The notes under the pieces are model-generated. The model made no database searches. It had not been told where the DNA came from and saw only the letters and a list, made by a program, of their open reading frames with translations. A stretch of DNA of 50,515 nt from Rhodobacter capsulatus (GTDB lineage Bacteria; Pseudomonadota; Alphaproteobacteria; Rhodobacterales; Rhodobacteraceae), in the NCBI RefSeq assembly GCF_005144475.1, contig NZ_SWJZ01000044.1, forward strand, positions 1-50,515, read 5' to 3'. Of the stretch, positions 40,857-48,709 are shown one piece after another. The translations under genes and the position numbers were made by a program. Numbering within the stretch: position 1 is the stretch's first letter; the number at the start of each line of letters is the position of its first letter.

Positions 40857-41056
40857 CCGCGCATACCTCCTCTCTCACTGCGCTCGCGTCCGAAGCCGTT
40901 CTGACGCCCGATGCGCTGATTGCCGGGCCCTGTGCCCTGCCGGTGGCGCCGATGGCGATGCCGCATCAGGTGATCGAACCGCAAAGCGGGCTGATCCGGC
41001 GTCTGCTGACCGGTCTGCACCTGCAGGCGGCCCACACCGTCGGCACCGGCCACTGA
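40853..41056 (+). CDS. opgI: Small OpgI-like protein of the opg operon
   Basis: A 67-residue protein between opgG and opgH. Its ATG overlaps the opgG stop by four bases, and opgH follows after 4 bp, so position matches the small opgI gene described in the R. sphaeroides opgGIHC operon. The sequence is Ala/Pro/Leu-rich with AMPHQVIEPQSGLIRRLLTGL near the middle, part of which recalls the cytosolic N-terminus of longer OpgH proteins. It has no signal peptide or membrane helix. It could be a detached OpgH N-terminal segment, which is an inference. Function unknown. Confidence 0.7.
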   Translation: MTAHTSSLTALASEAVLTPDALIAGPCALPVAPMAMPHQVIEPQSGLIRRLLTGLHLQAAHTVGTGH

Positions 41057-41060
41057 GATC

Positions 41061-42866
41061 ATGGCGCGCTCGCTCGCATCGCTCGCAGGGCTCTATGCCC
41101 TGCGTTTTCTTGCCATCGCCTTCAGCCTGATCGCGGGGATTGGCGCCTTCATCCTGTTTCTGCAGTTCGGCTCGGTCGACGGGATCGACGCGCTCGATGT
41201 GACGCGCGCGGTGCTGATCCTGATTTCGACGCAATGGCTGGCGCTTGGCGCCACCGTCGCGATGATCGGCCTGCCCAGCCGCGCCCGGCCGCCGAAATAC
41301 GATCCGAAAGCGCCGATTGCGGGCCGCACGGTCGTTCTCGTCCCGGTCTACAACGAAGATCCGCTGGTGACCTTTGCCCGGATCGCCGCGATGGATGCCT
41401 CGCTGGCCGCCACGGGCGATGCGGCTTCGGTGCATTTCGCCGTTCTGTCCGACACCCGCAATGACCTGATCGCCGCGCGCGAGAAGTTGATCTTTGCCCG
41501 GCTGGTGGCGGAGCGCAACGCGGTCGGCCGCTTCTTCTATCGCCGTCGCGAGCTGAACACCGGCAAGAAAGCGGGCAATATCGAGGATTTCATCACCCGC
41601 TCGGGCGGGGCCTATGATTACGCCGTGATCCTGGATGCCGACAGTCTGATGGAAGGCGAGACCATCTTGCAGATGATCCGCCGGATGGAGGCTGAACCCC
41701 GTCTGGGCCTGTTGCAGACCCTGCCCAAGGTGATCCGCGCGCGGTCCCGCTTTGGCCGGGCAATGCAATTCGCCGCCGCCTTCTTCTCGCCCGTCTTCGC
41801 CCGGGGTCTCGCCATGGTGCAGGGCGAGACCGGCCCGTTCTGGGGCCACAATGCCATCGTCCGCACCCGCGCCTTTGCCGAAAGCTGCGGCCTGCCCGCG
41901 CTGAAGGGCAAGCCGCCGTTCGGCGGGCACGTCATGAGCCATGATTACGTCGAAGCCGCGCTGCTGGCGCGTGCGGGCTGGATCGTGCGGCTTGATGACG
42001 ATCTGGGCGGCAGCTACGAGGAAGGCCCGGAAAACATCGTCGATCACGCCAAACGCGACCGGCGCTGGTGTCAGGGCAACCTGCAGCACAGCCGGATCAT
42101 CGGCGCCCCCGGCCTGCGGCTGTGGTCGCGCTTCGTGTTTTCGCAAGGCATCATGGCCTATATCGCGCCCTTGTTCTGGGTCGGTTTCATCCTTGCGTCG
42201 ATCGCCGCGCCGCTGCTGGCGCCGCCGCCGGATTACTTCCCGACCCCCTACTGGCCGATTCCCTATTTCCCGCCGTCCGAAGCCTCCAAGGCGATCAGCC
42301 TTGCCATCGGTATCTTCGGTCTGCTGTTCCTGCCCAAGGTGCTGATCGCCACGCGGATGGCGCTGACGGGTGCGGCAAAAGGTTTCGGGGGCGCGGTGCT
42401 TGGCTTCGCCTCGACGCTGTCGGAACTGGCGCTGTCCTCGATCACCGCGCCGGTGCTGCTGATGTATTCGACCCGTTCGGTGCTGCAGGTGGTGATGGGG
42501 CGCGATGGCGGCTGGCCCACCAACAACCGCGGCGACGGCACGCTGAGCCTCAAGGACAGCTTCGCCGCCTCGCATTGGATCGTCACCATCGGCCTTGTCG
42601 GCCTTATGACGACGTGGTTTTTCGCCCCCGGCCTGCTGTTGTGGCTCTTGCCCGTCGGCCTGCCGATGGTCTTTGCGCCGCTGATCCTGTCCTGGTCCTC
42701 GCGGCCTTCGCGGTCGCGGCTGATGGGGGTTCCCAGCGAATATGCGAAACCGGCGGTGGTGAAGCTGCATGACGAAGTGCTCAATCGTTGGGCACTTGAC
42801 GCCGAGACCGAACAGGAACAAGACGCGCGACAACCAAAGAAAGAGTTGTCCGCGCATCATGGCTGA
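41061..42866 (+). CDS. opgH: Glucan glucosyltransferase OpgH (MdoH)
   Basis: Inner-membrane family-2 glycosyltransferase of 601 residues that polymerises UDP-glucose into the beta-glucan backbone and moves it to the periplasm. Two N-terminal helices precede the catalytic domain: LVPVYNEDPLVTFARI near 94, the DxD-type VILDADSLMEG near 190, GHNAIVRTRAF near 263, and RRWCQGNLQH near 334 as the Q-x-x-R-W-type motif. Several helices follow. It lacks the long cytosolic N-terminus of E. coli OpgH; part of that may be the separate OpgI. Overlaps opgC by 8 bp. Confidence 0.93.
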   Translation: MARSLASLAGLYALRFLAIAFSLIAGIGAFILFLQFGSVDGIDALDVTRAVLILISTQWLALGATVAMIGLPSRARPPKYDPKAPIAGRTVVLVPVYNEDPLVTFARIAAMDASLAATGDAASVHFAVLSDTRNDLIAAREKLIFARLVAERNAVGRFFYRRRELNTGKKAGNIEDFITRSGGAYDYAVILDADSLMEGETILQMIRRMEAEPRLGLLQTLPKVIRARSRFGRAMQFAAAFFSPVFARGLAMVQGETGPFWGHNAIVRTRAFAESCGLPALKGKPPFGGHVMSHDYVEAALLARAGWIVRLDDDLGGSYEEGPENIVDHAKRDRRWCQGNLQHSRIIGAPGLRLWSRFVFSQGIMAYIAPLFWVGFILASIAAPLLAPPPDYFPTPYWPIPYFPPSEASKAISLAIGIFGLLFLPKVLIATRMALTGAAKGFGGAVLGFASTLSELALSSITAPVLLMYSTRSVLQVVMGRDGGWPTNNRGDGTLSLKDSFAASHWIVTIGLVGLMTTWFFAPGLLLWLLPVGLPMVFAPLILSWSSRPSRSRLMGVPSEYAKPAVVKLHDEVLNRWALDAETEQEQDARQPKKELSAHHG

Positions 42867-44016
42867 TCACCCCCACGCACCGCTTGCCAGCGGCGCCCGC
42901 GACCCCCGGTTGGATTTCTTCCGGGGCGTCAGCCTCGTGATGATCTACATGAACCACGTGCCGGGGACGATCTACGAGAACTTCACCTCGCGCAATTACG
43001 GTCTGTCCGACGCGGCCGAGGGCTTCGTCTTCATGTCGGGCTGTGCCGCGGCGCTGGCTTACGGGCCGAAGATCAAGGACGGGCTGAACTGGCCCGGCAT
43101 CCGCAAATGCTGGGGCCGGGCGTGGCTTCTGTATCTCGTGCATATCTTCATCTCGGCCTGGGCGATCGCGATTGCTGCCGGGGCGACGCTGTGGTTCGGC
43201 GGCGGCGAGATGCTGAAACACAACGCCTTCGGCCCGCTGACCGAGACCCCCCTCGCCTTCCTTGTCGGCATCGCGACGCTCGGCCATCAGCTCGGCTACG
43301 TGAACATCCTGCCGATGTATGCGGTGCTGCTCTTGTGGGCGCCGTTCCTGATCCGATTGGGACAAAGAAAACCGATGGGGCTTTTGGCCTTCACCATCGG
43401 GCTTTGGGCCTTCGCGGGCTGGTTCGGGCTTGATCTGCCGAATTATCCCTTTGACGGCGGCTGGTTTTTCAACCCGTTCTCGTGGCAGCTGCTGTTTTCG
43501 CTGGGCATCCTGACCGGGCTGTTCCTGCGCCGGGGCGAGCGTTTCGTGCCGATCTGGAAGGCGCTGATCGTGCCCGCAACGATCTGGCTGGTGTTCAGCG
43601 CGTTCTGGGCGCAATCGCCGGAGCTGCAGGCGCAGTTCGGCCATGTGATCTGGACGATCCTGCAATATGACGTGCCGCGGTTTCTGGTCGATTTCGACAA
43701 GACCTATGTGTCCGGCCCGCGGCTGACGCATTTCCTGGCGGTGGCTTATATCCTGTCGCTGCCCTGGCTGGTGCCCTCGATCGCCGCCTCGCGGGTGATG
43801 AAGCCGATCCGCACCATGGGCAAGCAGGGGCTGCAGGTCTTTGCGCTTGGCACCGTGCTGGCGATCTTTTCGCAGGCGGTGAAGGCCTCGCATCCGGGCG
43901 GGTTCTGGCAGGATACCGTGCTGATCCTCGGCGGTCTGACGGTGCAATGGGCCCTTGCCGCCGTGCGCGAATACATCAAGCCGCATCCGACCGCGCCAAA
44001 GGCCGCGACCGCCTGA
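42859..44016 (+). CDS. opgC: OpgC succinyltransferase for periplasmic glucans
   Basis: Inner-membrane protein of 385 residues with about ten hydrophobic helices. DPRLDFFRGVSLVMIYMNHVPG near the N-terminus is the OpgC signature, where Arg and His line the acyl site; FGLSDAAEGFVFMSGCAAA-type sequence follows. OpgC adds succinyl groups to the glucan in R. sphaeroides, giving it negative charge. It is last in the operon; its start overlaps opgH by 8 bp. A 9-bp hairpin follows 10-45 nt after the stop. Confidence 0.9.
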   Translation: MADHPHAPLASGARDPRLDFFRGVSLVMIYMNHVPGTIYENFTSRNYGLSDAAEGFVFMSGCAAALAYGPKIKDGLNWPGIRKCWGRAWLLYLVHIFISAWAIAIAAGATLWFGGGEMLKHNAFGPLTETPLAFLVGIATLGHQLGYVNILPMYAVLLLWAPFLIRLGQRKPMGLLAFTIGLWAFAGWFGLDLPNYPFDGGWFFNPFSWQLLFSLGILTGLFLRRGERFVPIWKALIVPATIWLVFSAFWAQSPELQAQFGHVIWTILQYDVPRFLVDFDKTYVSGPRLTHFLAVAYILSLPWLVPSIAASRVMKPIRTMGKQGLQVFALGTVLAIFSQAVKASHPGGFWQDTVLILGGLTVQWALAAVREYIKPHPTAPKAATA

Positions 44017-44026
44017 GACGGCGGAC

Positions 44027-44061
44027 GGGCGGATCGGGAAAAGCACTGCTTTTCCCCGCCC
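44027..44061 (+). terminator. Hairpin terminator of opgGIHC
   Basis: GGGAAAAGC, loop ACT, GCTTTTCCC (44036-44056) forms a perfect 9-bp stem, and GGGCG/CGCCC (44027-44031, 44057-44061) can extend it. It begins 10 nt after the opgC stop. There is no T-tract afterwards, so termination efficiency is uncertain. Confidence 0.6.
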
Positions 44062-44108
44062 GCTGGGGCGACCGCGGGGACAGGACCGTTTCCACATGCC
44101 TGAACAGA

Positions 44109-44168
44109 GGGCAGCGCCCAGCCCCGGCGGGCGAGAAGCGCCCGCCATGGGCGGGGCGGGCGCTGCCC
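44109..44168. repeat. 60-nt near-perfect palindrome between opgC and LysR gene
   Basis: Arms: GGGCAGCGCCC with GGGCGCTGCCC (44109-44119, 44158-44168), GCCCC with GGGGC (44121-44125, 44153-44157), and GGCGGGCG with CGCCCGCC (44126-44133, 44139-44146) around the loop AGAAG. That is 24 paired bases with one bulged A and a 6-nt unpaired stretch. It could stop transcription from the LysR gene, act as an RNA stability element, or be a REP-type unit. Confidence 0.7.
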
Positions 44169-44249
44169 GAGGGCCTTGGGGCCCCCGGGGGGCAACGGGC
44201 AAATGCTGCGCGTGACCTCGGCAATGGCCTCGGTCAGATCGAGCCGCGC

Positions 44250-45140
44250 TTAGACCCCCGGGTCCAGCCGCACCGCCGCCGCGCGCAGGGCCTTGAGCGC
44301 CGCCTGCACCTTCGGCGTGCGGTGCAGATCGACATGGGTCACCAGCCAGAACGGGCTGTCCCAGTCCGTCATCGGCGCCACCACCTCGACCAGCCGCGGA
44401 ATCGCCCGGCCCTGCAGCACCGGCAGGAAGCCAAGACCCAGACCCGCCTCGATCGCCGCCTGCTGCGAGGCCATCTCGTTCGCCATGAACACCATCGCCT
44501 CGGGCGGCACCTGCCCCGCCAGCCAGCGGAAGTACGGCGCCCGGTTTTCGCGGCTGTCAGGCCCGACGAAGCGATGCCCCGCCAGATCCTGCGCCCCCTT
44601 CGGCCGTCCGTGCCGCTCGATATATTCCGGCGCCGCATAAAGCGCGGTGCGGTTCACGCCCAGCTGGCTGACCACATTGTCCGGCTCGGTCGGCCGTGCC
44701 CCCGCCCGGATCGCCACATGCGCCTCGCCATATTCCAGCCGGAACACCCGCGGATCGGTGATGTAGCGCAGCACCAGCGCCGGATGCGCCCGCATCAGCT
44801 CCGCCATCGCGGGCATCACCAGCGCGGCCAGCGCGGGCAGCGAGGTGATGATCAGCTCGCCCCGCATCTCCTCGCCCGCGCCGGCGATCCGCGCGGCCAG
44901 CTGCGCGAACTGATCCTCGGTCGCCTGACCGACGGCCAGCAATTGCTGCCCCGCCTCGGTCGGCGTGTATCCCCGCGGATGGCGTTGAAAAAGTTTCGTG
45001 CCAAGACGCGTTTCAAGCGCATCGACATGGCGGATGACGGTGGCGTGATGCACCCCCAGAACCTCCGCAGCCCCTGACACCGTTCCCATCCGGGCGACCT
45101 GATAGGCGGTCCGGATCTCGTCCCAGTTCTCGAAGCGCAT
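44250..45140 (-). CDS. LysR-family transcriptional regulator
   Basis: A 296-residue LTTR. The winged helix-turn-helix spans residues 6-65 (YQVARMGTVSGAAEVLGVHH, then ATVIRHVDALETRLGTKLF, then TEAGQQLL). The effector-binding domain follows, with ANEMASQQAAIEAGLGLGFLP near 215. The ATG at 45140 has GGGTG upstream; another in-frame ATG is at 45152. A 13-bp palindrome lies 21 bp upstream of the start, a likely auto-regulatory site. Its neighbour, ffh, is divergent and essential, so the target genes are probably elsewhere or are its own. Confidence 0.88.
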   Translation of the reverse strand: MRFENWDEIRTAYQVARMGTVSGAAEVLGVHHATVIRHVDALETRLGTKLFQRHPRGYTPTEAGQQLLAVGQATEDQFAQLAARIAGAGEEMRGELIITSLPALAALVMPAMAELMRAHPALVLRYITDPRVFRLEYGEAHVAIRAGARPTEPDNVVSQLGVNRTALYAAPEYIERHGRPKGAQDLAGHRFVGPDSRENRAPYFRWLAGQVPPEAMVFMANEMASQQAAIEAGLGLGFLPVLQGRAIPRLVEVVAPMTDWDSPFWLVTHVDLHRTPKVQAALKALRAAAVRLDPGV

Positions 45141-45160
45141 TTGTGCACCCATGAACAAAT

Positions 45161-45173
45161 ATGCTTGAAGCAT
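45161..45173. promoter_or_regulatory. Palindrome upstream of the LysR gene
   Basis: ATGCTT-G-AAGCAT, a perfect 13-bp palindrome that fits the LTTR T-N11-A rule. It lies just upstream of the LysR start and within an AT-rich stretch, a position typical of LTTR autoregulation. Confidence 0.5.
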
Positions 45174-45278
45174 GTGTATTTTGTTTGGATATGCAATTAC
45201 GCACTTCGCCGCGGGCAGGCAAGATCCCTGCTTGACGTTGACTCGCCCGGACATATCGCGTAGTGCACCCCAGATTCC

Positions 45279-45350
45279 CCGGAGGTTCGGTTCCTCCGGT
45301 CCTTGCGGGTGCAAGGATCGCCACCAGTCAGCGCGTTGCGCCCACTGGTG
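45279..45350 (+). ncRNA. Three-hairpin leader of ffh (structured 5' UTR candidate)
   Basis: Three adjacent stems: CCGGAGG/CCTCCGG (45279-45285, 45293-45299, loop TTCGGTT); CCTTGC/GCAAGG (45301-45306, 45311-45316, loop GGGT); and CACCAGT/ACTGGTG (45322-45328, 45344-45350) with an inner GCGC/GCGC stem and 2x2 internal loop. They end 43 nt before the ffh ATG. I recall an alphaproteobacterial 'ffh motif' RNA family in Rfam; whether this matches its covariance model needs a search. It does not resemble SRP (4.5S) RNA, which has one long hairpin with a GGAA loop. Confidence 0.55.
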
Positions 45351-45393
45351 CGCTTGTCGTTGATCGGCCGCAACCGCGGCGCAGGAGGGCACG

Positions 45394-46902
45394 ATGTTCG
45401 AGTCTCTTTCCGAACGCCTTGGCGGGGTGTTCGAGCGGCTGACGAAACAGGGCGCGCTGACGGCCGAGGACGTCAAGGTGGCGATGCGCGAAGTCCGCAC
45501 CGCCCTTCTGGAAGCTGACGTCTCGCTGCCCGTGGTGCGGGACTTCGTGAAGAAGGTCGAGGCCAAGGCCACCGGCGCGCAGGTGACGAAATCGATCACG
45601 CCGGGTCAGCAGGTCGTCAAGATCGTCCATGACGAGATCGTCGCGATGCTGTCGGGCGAGGATGCCGCCGACGCGCTGAAGATCGACAACCCGCCCGCGC
45701 CGATCCTGATGGTCGGCCTGCAGGGCGGCGGCAAGACCACCACCACGGCGAAACTCGCCCGCCGTCTGAAGGAGCGCGAGAAGAAGCGCGTTCTGATGGC
45801 GTCGCTCGACATTTACCGCCCGGCCGCGATGGAGCAGCTGGCGATTCTCGGCACGCAGATCGGCGTCGACACGCTGCCGATCGTGGCGGGCGAAACCGCG
45901 CTGCAGATCGCCAAACGCGCGAAGACCCAGGCCGCGATGGGCGGCTATGACGTCTACCTGCTCGATACCGCGGGCCGTCTGCATATCGACGAAACCCTGA
46001 TGGGCGAGGTGCAGCAGGTCCGCGACGCCGTCTCCCCGCGCGAGACGCTGCTGGTCGTCGACGGTCTGACCGGTCAGGTCGCCGTCGAGGTGGCGCAGGA
46101 ATTCGACGACAAGATCGGCATCACCGGCGTCGTGCTGACCCGGATGGACGGCGACGGCCGCGGCGGGGCGGCGCTTTCGATGCGCGCCACCACCGGCAAG
46201 CCGATTCGCTTCGTCGGCCTTGGCGAAAAGATGGACGCGCTCGAAACCTTCGAGGCGTCGCGGATCGCCGGTCGCATCCTCGGCATGGGCGACATCGTCT
46301 CGCTGGTCGAACGGGCGCAGGAAGTCTTTGAAAAGGAACAGGCCGAGCGCATGATGCGCCGGTTCCAGAAGGGCCTGTTCAACCTCAACGACATGAAATC
46401 CCAGCTCGAGCAGATGCAGAAGATGGGCGGCATGCAGGGCGTGATGAGCATGATGCCCGGCATGGGCAAGATGGCGAAACAGGCCGAGGAAGCCGGGTTC
46501 GACGACCGCACCATCCGCCGTCAGGTCGCGATGATCAATTCGATGACGAAAAAGGAACGCGCCCATCCGGAACTGCTGCAGGCCAGCCGCAAGCGCCGCA
46601 TCGCTGCGGGGGCGGGCGTCGATGTGGCCGATCTGAACAAGCTTCTGAAGATGCATCGGCAGATGGCCGACACGATGAAGAAGCTCGGCGGGATGAAGGG
46701 CGGCATGCTGAAACAGGCGATGGCCGCGATGCAGGGCAAGTTCGGCGGCCTGCCCGGCAAGGACGAGATCGACCCGGCGAAGATGGAAGAAGCCGCCAAG
46801 GCGATGGCCTCGATGAAGGGTCTGCCGGGGGCGATGCCGGGGCTGGGCGGGCTGAAACTGCCGCCGGGTCTGGCGGGCCTGAACATGGGCAAGAAGAAGT
46901 AA
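45394..46902 (+). CDS. ffh: Signal recognition particle protein Ffh
   Basis: SRP54 GTPase of 502 residues that binds signal sequences of nascent membrane proteins and delivers ribosomes to FtsY. The N domain is 1-95, the G domain has GLQGGGKTTTTAKLA near 109, DTAGRLHIDE near 190, LTRMDGDGRGGAALS near 248 and GLGEKMDALETF near 275, and the M domain from about 300 is rich in Met (QKMGGMQGVMSMMPGMGKM). The ATG follows a GGAGGG ribosome site. The leader holds three hairpins. Confidence 0.96.
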   Translation: MFESLSERLGGVFERLTKQGALTAEDVKVAMREVRTALLEADVSLPVVRDFVKKVEAKATGAQVTKSITPGQQVVKIVHDEIVAMLSGEDAADALKIDNPPAPILMVGLQGGGKTTTTAKLARRLKEREKKRVLMASLDIYRPAAMEQLAILGTQIGVDTLPIVAGETALQIAKRAKTQAAMGGYDVYLLDTAGRLHIDETLMGEVQQVRDAVSPRETLLVVDGLTGQVAVEVAQEFDDKIGITGVVLTRMDGDGRGGAALSMRATTGKPIRFVGLGEKMDALETFEASRIAGRILGMGDIVSLVERAQEVFEKEQAERMMRRFQKGLFNLNDMKSQLEQMQKMGGMQGVMSMMPGMGKMAKQAEEAGFDDRTIRRQVAMINSMTKKERAHPELLQASRKRRIAAGAGVDVADLNKLLKMHRQMADTMKKLGGMKGGMLKQAMAAMQGKFGGLPGKDEIDPAKMEEAAKAMASMKGLPGAMPGLGGLKLPPGLAGLNMGKKK

Positions 46903-46903
46903 C

Positions 46904-47437
46904 ATGGTCGCCCTTTCCCCCACGCCGGTGATCGAGACCTCGCGTCTGGTGCTGCGCGCGCCCGGCGGGCGGGATTTCGCTGCCTGGCGGAATTTCTTCC
47001 TGTCCGACCGCAGCCGCTTCATCCGCCCCGCCGCGGCCGACGAGGCCCTGGCCTGGCGGGCCTGGTCGGGGGTGATCGGCCATTGGGTGATGCGCGGCTG
47101 GGGCAGCTTCGTCGTCACCACGCATGACAGCGATGCGGCCCTTGGCATGACCGGCCCCTGGGCGCCGATCAACTGGCCGGAATATGAAATCGGCTGGACG
47201 CTCTGGTCGGAGGACCACGAGGGCAAGGGCCTGATGACCGAGGCGGCGCAGGCGACGCTTGAGCATGCCTTCCGCAGGCTGAAATGGTCGACCGCGGTCA
47301 GCTACATCGACCCCGAGAACCTGCGCTCGATCCGGCTGGCCGAACGTCTGGGCGCCGTCCTCGACCCCGAGGCGCGGCGCGTCGAGGACAAGCCCGTGCT
47401 GGTTTACCGCCACCGCAAACCGGAGGATCTGGCATGA
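46904..47437 (+). CDS. GNAT-family acetyltransferase (RimJ/RimL-like)
   Basis: A 177-residue acetyl-CoA-dependent acetyltransferase. TSRLVLRAPGGRDFAAWRNF near the N-terminus is the RimJ/RimL style start. YEIGWTLWSEDHEGKGLMTEA near 88 contains the acetyl-CoA loop, and PENLRSIRLAERLGA near 144 completes the fold. Protein N-terminal or small-molecule acetylation are both possible. It starts 1 nt after the ffh stop, and its stop overlaps the start of the chorismate mutase gene (ATGA). Confidence 0.82.
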   Translation: MVALSPTPVIETSRLVLRAPGGRDFAAWRNFFLSDRSRFIRPAAADEALAWRAWSGVIGHWVMRGWGSFVVTTHDSDAALGMTGPWAPINWPEYEIGWTLWSEDHEGKGLMTEAAQATLEHAFRRLKWSTAVSYIDPENLRSIRLAERLGAVLDPEARRVEDKPVLVYRHRKPEDLA

Positions 47438-47730
47438 GCGATGCCACCGCCCGCGCCGCCGAATTGCTGCGCGAACACCGCGCCTCGATCGACCGGCTGG
47501 ATGCGATCATCGTCTTCACGCTGGCCGAACGGTTCAAGCGCACGCAGGCGGTGGGCAAGCTCAAGGCCGAACATGACCTGCCGCCCTCGGACCCCGCGCG
47601 CGAGGCGCAGCAGATCGACCGTCTGCAACAACTGGCGACCGAGGCCGATCTCGACCCCGAATTCGCCCGCAAATTCCTGTCTTTCGTGATTTCGGAAGTG
47701 ATCCGGCATCACACGTCGTTCCAGAAATGA
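47434..47730 (+). CDS. Chorismate mutase, AroQ type
   Basis: A 98-residue all-helical enzyme that converts chorismate to prephenate for phenylalanine and tyrosine. LREHRASIDRLDAIIVFTLAERF and QAVGKLKA carry the Arg and Lys of the active site, and PPSDPAREAQQIDRL matches the second helix. It lacks a fused prephenate dehydratase. ATGA overlap with the GNAT gene. It lies between ffh/GNAT and rpsP, an order common in Rhodobacterales as far as I recall. Confidence 0.88.
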   Translation: MSDATARAAELLREHRASIDRLDAIIVFTLAERFKRTQAVGKLKAEHDLPPSDPAREAQQIDRLQQLATEADLDPEFARKFLSFVISEVIRHHTSFQK

Positions 47731-47731
47731 T

Positions 47732-47746
47732 GGGTCCGCAAGACCC
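47732..47746 (+). other. Short hairpin before rpsP
   Basis: GGGTC-CGCAA-GACCC lies between the chorismate mutase stop and the rpsP ATG (47775). A 5-bp stem with a ribosome site GAAGGAG 24 nt later. It could attenuate or protect the transcript; evidence is weak. Confidence 0.3.
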
Positions 47747-47774
47747 GCTCACAGCCATCTGAAGGAGAAATAGC

Positions 47775-48125
47775 ATGGCCATGAAAATCCGTCTCGCCCG
47801 TGGCGGCTCGAAAAAACGTCCGCATTATGCGATCGTTGCCTCGGACTCGCGCATGCCGCGCGACGGCCGCTTCCTTGAAAAGCTGGGCACCTACAACCCG
47901 CTGCTGGCCAAGGACAGCGAAGACCGCGTCAAGATGAACATGGAGCGCGTGCAATACTGGCTCGCCCAGGGCGCGCAGCCGACCGACCGCGTCGCCCGCT
48001 TCCTCGAAGCCTCGGGCGCGATGCCGAAAACCGAGCGCGCCAACCTGAAAAAGGCCGAGCCGGGCGCGAAAGCCAAGAAACGCGCCGAAGAAAAGGCCGC
48101 CAAAGCCGCCAAGACCGAAGAATAA
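47775..48125 (+). CDS. rpsP: 30S ribosomal protein S16
   Basis: Small-subunit ribosomal protein of 116 residues that binds 16S rRNA near h15/h17. [19 protein letters not shown] at the N-terminus is the S16 signature, and [13 protein letters not shown] follows near 34. The C-terminus is extended by a Lys/Ala/Glu tail, common in alphaproteobacteria. GAAGGAG lies 8 nt before the ATG. It begins the classic rpsP-rimM-trmD order. Confidence 0.96.
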   Translation: MAMKIRLARGGSKKRPHYAIVASDSRMPRDGRFLEKLGTYNPLLAKDSEDRVKMNMERVQYWLAQGAQPTDRVARFLEASGAMPKTERANLKKAEPGAKAKKRAEEKAAKAAKTEE

Positions 48126-48199
48126 TCTTCGATCTGCCGGTTTCGGGTTCCAACGCGGGCCGGGCAGCGATGTCCGGCCTGTCGTCTTCCGGAGGGATC

Positions 48200-48709
48200 A
48201 TGTCGAAAACCGATCGTGTCTGCGTCGGCGCCATCGCCGGCGGCTTCGGCGTCAAGGGCGAGGTGCGGCTGAAAAGCTTCTGCGCCGAGCCCACCGATAT
48301 CGCCGCCTATGGCCCGCTTTATTCCGAGGACGGCGCCCGCAGCTTCACCGTCAAGCTCACCCGTCCGGTCACCGGCGGTCTGGGGGCGCGGCTCTCGGGC
48401 ATCGCCACCAAGGAAGAGGCCGATGCGCTGAAAGGCGCGACGCTCTGGGCGGATCGGGACCGCCTGCCGCATCTGCCCGATGACGAATTCTACCACGCCG
48501 ATCTGATCGGCCTGCCGGTGCACGACACCGGCGGCGTGCTGATCGGCAAGGTCCGCGCCGTGCTGGATTTCGGCGCGGGCGACATTCTGGAAGTGCATGT
48601 GCCCGGGCGCAAGACGACGCTGATGCTGCCCTTCACCCGCGCCGTGGTGCCCACCGTCGATCTGACCGCGGGGCGCCTCATCGCCGACCCGCCCGAGGAA
48701 CTGGACTGA
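48200..48709 (+). CDS. rimM: Ribosome maturation factor RimM
   Basis: Assists 30S head assembly near S19; 169 residues. [21 protein letters not shown] (as two halves of the RimM start) is visible, then [22 protein letters not shown] near 70 and a PRC barrel with [17 protein letters not shown] near 103. The ATG at 48200 follows GGAGGG; the ATG at 48170 has no ribosome site. Its stop and the next start share one A (TGATG). Confidence 0.94.
   Translation: MSKTDRVCVGAIAGGFGVKGEVRLKSFCAEPTDIAAYGPLYSEDGARSFTVKLTRPVTGGLGARLSGIATKEEADALKGATLWADRDRLPHLPDDEFYHADLIGLPVHDTGGVLIGKVRAVLDFGAGDILEVHVPGRKTTLMLPFTRAVVPTVDLTAGRLIADPPEELD

Noticed and set aside
44170-44249. C-terminal continuation of the LysR frame past the stop at 44250
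   Set aside because: The frame stays open past the stop, but no LTTR continues this way and the DNA is the palindromic intergenic region.
45200-45393. SRP (4.5S) RNA gene next to ffh
   Set aside because: No single long hairpin with the conserved GGAA tetraloop and AGCA-type internal loop; the three short stems do not fit SRP RNA.
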